Source of the DNA: RUG13615 sp040307715
GTDB taxonomy: Bacteria; Bacillota; Clostridia; Peptostreptococcales; Anaerovoracaceae
Assembly (NCBI GenBank): GCA_040307715.1
Contig: JAWRJC010000009.1
Span: 1-26,427, forward strand
Direction of reading: 5' to 3'
DNA: 26,427 nucleotides
A program made the position numbers and the translations under genes. The notes beneath the pieces were generated by a model. It did no database searches, was not told the DNA's origin, and saw nothing but the letters and a program-made list of their open reading frames with translations. Below, one piece after another: positions 23,726 to 26,427 of this stretch (positions are counted from its first letter, which is position 1; each line of letters starts with the position of its first letter).

Positions 23726-23729
23726 AGAC

Positions 23730-25121
23730 CTACCTGCCCTGTTCGTTTTTCTGGCTGCGGATGAATTCCGCCTGGTCCTCTTCAAATCCTTCCGTGCTCT
23801 CCTTCTGGAACAGTACCCGGAGTGTCCGTATGATCAGCTTGATGTCCAGGATCAGGGAGTAGTTCTGTATATACGTCAGATCCAGACGGATCTTGTCGTA
23901 TGCTGTCGTATTGTACCGGCCGTAGATCTGCGCGTAGCCGGTGAGGCCTGCCTTGACCTTCTCGCGGAAGACGAATTCCGGAATCGCTTCGCTGTACCGC
24001 TTGACATGCTCCACACGTTCGGGACGCGGCCCGACGATGCTCATCTTGCCGGACAGGATGTTAAACAGCTGCGGCAGTTCGTCGATACGGGTCGGCCGGA
24101 TAAAATGTCCCACCTTCGTGATGCGCGCGTCATTGTCCACGGTCGGGTTGACGCCGTGCTTGTCGGCGCCGACCACCATGCTGCGGAGTTTGAGCAATCC
24201 AAAGACCTTGCCGTCTCTTGTCACGCGCTTCTGCACAAAGAAGACCGGACCGTGATCCTCGATCTTGATAGCGATGGCAACGATCAGGATGATGACCGTC
24301 GCCGGGATCAGCGCAATGACGCTCAGCAGAATATCGAGCGCCCGCTTGACGATCCGCTGGCTCATCGTGAGCCCGCCGGACTTGATGGTGATGATCGGTG
24401 TATCGAGCAGTGTGAAGTCCTCCGCCCCGCGGATCACGATGTCTGAGATCTTGGGAACGATATAAACTTCCTTGTTGTGCCGGTAGCAGTATTTGAGGAT
24501 CCTGTTGCGGCGCCGCGGCGGCACATCGTTGATCAGGACTGCATCGTAGCCGTCGAGCATAGCGAGGATCGTTTCCATGTTTTCCTCGACCGATACCGTC
24601 TCGTCCACATGGTAGCTCGAAAGCCGCATATTGGTCTTCTGTTCCAGAGACAGCGCATTCTCGGTGCCGTAGATCATGAGCATGCGCGTCTGCTCGTGCA
24701 TGCGGTCGTAGATCCAGTTGAAAATGACACAGCACAATGACGCGAACGCGATCTCGAGCAGCGTCATGAGCAGGAACGGTTTTACCGCGATCATGCCGTT
24801 CGCGATCAGCGCCATCTGCCAATAGGTGATGAAGTTTGCAATGACGAGCGCTACCCATTGGGAGATCAGCACGTCCGTGAGCTTGTAATAACCGAACTTA
24901 AAGCCTTCCGAAAGCTGCAGGATGATCCACAGGATCAGCGCATACAGCCCCATCAGGACGTATTTGCCGCGGTGTTCGAAGTTGTGGAACAGGTGATGCG
25001 GATACCCGTTGCGCCACACCATGTAGAAAATGAGCGCCAAAAGAACGATCTCGAGCAGGCACTCGAGTCGTTCGAAGAGCTCTTTATAAGTCTGGTTGTC
25101 CTGTATAGTCCTGTTGCTCAC
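23730..25121 (-). CDS. Polyprenyl-phosphate sugar-1-phosphate transferase (WcaJ/CpsE type)
   Basis: A 463-residue membrane enzyme that starts lipid-linked glycopolymer synthesis by moving a sugar-1-phosphate from a UDP-sugar to undecaprenyl phosphate. Four N-terminal hydrophobic segments (to about residue 140) are followed by a nucleotide-binding-like region and a hydrophobic hairpin (about 270-290). The catalytic domain carries GPVFFVQKRVTRDGKVF, LLKLRSMV, RPTRIDELPQLFNIL, SIVGPRPE, and KAGLTGYAQIYGR. The start is GTG 25121 behind AGAGG. The next in-frame ATG would remove the first membrane segment. The sugar is not predictable. It is the first gene of the operon with the LCP ligase. Confidence 0.94.
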   Translation of the reverse strand: MSNRTIQDNQTYKELFERLECLLEIVLLALIFYMVWRNGYPHHLFHNFEHRGKYVLMGLYALILWIILQLSEGFKFGYYKLTDVLISQWVALVIANFITYWQMALIANGMIAVKPFLLMTLLEIAFASLCCVIFNWIYDRMHEQTRMLMIYGTENALSLEQKTNMRLSSYHVDETVSVEENMETILAMLDGYDAVLINDVPPRRRNRILKYCYRHNKEVYIVPKISDIVIRGAEDFTLLDTPIITIKSGGLTMSQRIVKRALDILLSVIALIPATVIILIVAIAIKIEDHGPVFFVQKRVTRDGKVFGLLKLRSMVVGADKHGVNPTVDNDARITKVGHFIRPTRIDELPQLFNILSGKMSIVGPRPERVEHVKRYSEAIPEFVFREKVKAGLTGYAQIYGRYNTTAYDKIRLDLTYIQNYSLILDIKLIIRTLRVLFQKESTEGFEEDQAEFIRSQKNEQGR

Positions 25122-25160
25122 GATGCAGCCTCTATCAAGCAGTAAGATACTAACTTATTT

Positions 25161-25166
25161 ATTATA
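25161..25166 (-). promoter_or_regulatory. -10 box for the sugar-transferase/LCP operon
   Basis: The minus strand reads TATAAT at 25166-25161, 39 bp upstream of the GTG start. No convincing -35 lies 17-18 bp further upstream, so an activator may be needed. Confidence 0.45.
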
Positions 25167-25266
25167 TCTTGATTTTGTACCTTGCACCAGTACATTGTTC
25201 AAATTCGGTTTTTCCGCCACCCCGACAATCGTTTCGGATACGGATACCCACGATGCCGCGTTGCTG

Positions 25267-25275
25267 TGGTATAAT
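25267..25275 (+). promoter_or_regulatory. Extended -10 promoter of the surface-protein gene
   Basis: TGGTATAAT (25267-25275) is a perfect extended -10. The -35 region is poor, as is usual for extended -10 promoters. The leader is about 80 nt to ATG 25362. Together with the minus-strand -10 at 25161 this makes a divergent promoter region of about 240 bp. Confidence 0.6.
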
Positions 25276-25361
25276 CAATCTATTCACAAGCAAACTTCCC
25301 CGTCCGGGCTGCCGGCGGCCTGTGCGGCGGCTGCGTTTTAAATATTCCAAGAAGGTCAATC

Positions 25362-26427
25362 ATGAAGCGTTCGATCATCAGCATCCTTATATCTCTTGTA
25401 TTTGTCTTCACCGCCGTTTCCGGCCCCGTCTTTGCCGATACACAGGCAGACGGACCGGCGGCCCCCGCTGCGGCAGCCGAAGAGACGGCGGCACCCGCGG
25501 CAGCCGAAGAGGCAGCGGCACCCGCGGCGGAGCAGCTGACGCTGGCTGCCGAGATCGACGGCACTTTGCCGGAAGGTCCGGTCCCGGTGCCGGAGAGCAT
25601 CGATGTCAGAGCTACTGTTCCCGAGGGAACGGCAGCTGTTGTTTCAGCGGTCAGGCAGAATGACGATGTTGTTTATACCGTTGCGTTCCGCGATGCCGCC
25701 GGCGCATCGCTCCTCCCGGACGGCTCCGTCGAGGTGCAGCTCAACGGCGACGCACTGCTGTGTGCCTGGAAAGATGGGGCTGTCGGGTTTTATCAGGAAG
25801 ACGGGACCGCCGCAGCGGTAACGGAAGAACACGATGCCCTTCTGCTGCAGGCAGACGAGCTGTCTTTTCGTGTCTCACTGACTAAGACCCCCGGTGAGAC
25901 CCCGGATGTCCCGGGAGAGGATGAGAAGTACAGTCTGGAGAATGCTGTGATCCAGATCCCGGACGTTGTTTACACCGGCCAGCCGCTCACCCCCGCCCTC
26001 ATCGTCACCCTCGACGAGGCCGGCGAACTCACAAGCGGCAGGGACTACGAGGCGGTCTTCTCTGATAATGTGAATGCAGGCAGCGCAACGGTGACGATCA
26101 CCGGGTGCGGCGATTACGAAGGCACAGCCTCGCAGACCTTTACCATCGCCCCCCAAAGCCTGTCCGGCGCGACGGTTTCCGGTGTGCAGAACAAGGCGTA
26201 TACCGGCGCTGCGATCCAGCAGACCCCCACGGTCAAACTGAGCGGGACCACCCTGCGCAGCGGCACAGACTACCGTATCACCTATCAGAACAACAAAGCG
26301 GTCGGCAAAGCCACTCTTAAGATCACCGGCACCGGGAACTATACCGGCACGGTCACGAAGACGTTTACGATCACAGACTCCTCTGCCCGGTCATTCAGGC
26401 TCAGCAGCGGAGCGATCCGCATCAAGA
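25362..26427 (+). CDS. Secreted repeat-containing surface protein (partial, 3' end outside window)
   Basis: This frame is open from ATG 25362 to the last base, so at least 355 residues are visible and the C-terminus is missing. AAGAAGG precedes the start. A signal peptide is clear: basic MKRS, hydrophobic IISILISLVFVFTAVS, and a cleavage site near VFA-D. An Ala/Glu/Pro-rich low-complexity linker follows (TAAPAAAEEAAAPAAEQ). After a beta-rich region, two copies of a domain of about 70 residues appear (about 192-265 and 266-340), each with YTG, an SGxDY core, an Asn-Ala/Val-Gly segment, an ITGxGxYxGT turn and a TFTI ending. Such beta-sandwich repeats are common in large Firmicutes surface proteins. 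An adhesin or enzyme lies presumably beyond the window. Confidence 0.85.
   Translation, partial: MKRSIISILISLVFVFTAVSGPVFADTQADGPAAPAAAAEETAAPAAAEEAAAPAAEQLTLAAEIDGTLPEGPVPVPESIDVRATVPEGTAAVVSAVRQNDDVVYTVAFRDAAGASLLPDGSVEVQLNGDALLCAWKDGAVGFYQEDGTAAAVTEEHDALLLQADELSFRVSLTKTPGETPDVPGEDEKYSLENAVIQIPDVVYTGQPLTPALIVTLDEAGELTSGRDYEAVFSDNVNAGSATVTITGCGDYEGTASQTFTIAPQSLSGATVSGVQNKAYTGAAIQQTPTVKLSGTTLRSGTDYRITYQNNKAVGKATLKITGTGNYTGTVTKTFTITDSSARSFRLSSGAIRIK

Noticed and set aside
25169..25663. 164-codon plus-strand frame across the start of the surface-protein gene
   Set aside because: It is in another frame, Arg/Gly-rich, without a ribosome binding site. The frame from 25362 has a clear signal peptide and repeats.
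1..26427. CRISPR arrays, tRNA/rRNA genes, insertion sequences or att sites
   Set aside because: No spaced direct-repeat array, no tRNA-like cloverleaf with the TTCGA arm, no transposase or integrase and no long terminal repeats were seen.

Overview
The window looks like a chromosomal segment of a GC-rich member of the Bacillota (Firmicutes). The evidence is an HPr kinase/phosphorylase, a LytR-CpsA-Psr protein, a CDP-glycerol glycerophosphotransferase-type enzyme, strong AGGAGG-type ribosome binding sites, TTG and GTG starts, and intrinsic terminators after most units. The sequence alone does not fix the class. I saw no rRNA, tRNA, CRISPR array or insertion sequence. Nearly all of the DNA is coding, and the long antisense frames over the large genes are GC-rich shadows.

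Region 1 (1-4052) opens with a regulatory leader: a promoter, a yybP-ykoY-type manganese riboswitch and a terminator whose stem shares bases with the riboswitch P1 helix. It precedes a P2-type cation ATPase, probably a Ca2+/Mn2+ exporter. Convergent to it is a two-gene operon of small conserved membrane proteins of unknown function. Region 2 (4053-7194, minus strand) encodes a three-segment membrane protein, a one-chain iron-sulfur L-serine-dehydratase-like enzyme and a Cof-type HAD phosphatase.

Region 3 (7430-15707, plus strand) is central metabolism and its control: a pyruvate carboxylase homologue, a DeoR-type repressor with phased upstream repeats, glyceraldehyde-3-phosphate dehydrogenase, an ArsB/NhaD-type permease with two dyads around its promoter, and HPr kinase. 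The carboxylase homologue is the strangest protein here. Its biotin carboxylase half is intact, but it stops where the biotin carrier domain should begin, and several carboxyltransferase catalytic residues are replaced.

Region 4 (15933-25121) is a cell-surface polymer locus. A plus-strand operon encodes a nucleotidyltransferase/PLP-enzyme fusion, a CDP-glycerol-type polyol-phosphate transferase, a CPBP membrane protease and a 936-residue fusion of a YidC-like membrane domain to an LtaS/sulfatase-type extracellular domain. A convergent operon encodes a polyprenyl-phosphate sugar-1-phosphate transferase and an LCP ligase. I infer that these make, decorate and anchor a phosphate-linked glycopolymer, possibly with amino-alcohol-phosphate substituents. 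The window ends inside a secreted, repeat-containing surface protein (from 25362).

The best leads are the YidC-sulfatase fusion within the surface-polymer operon and the carrier-less, active-site-altered pyruvate carboxylase homologue.
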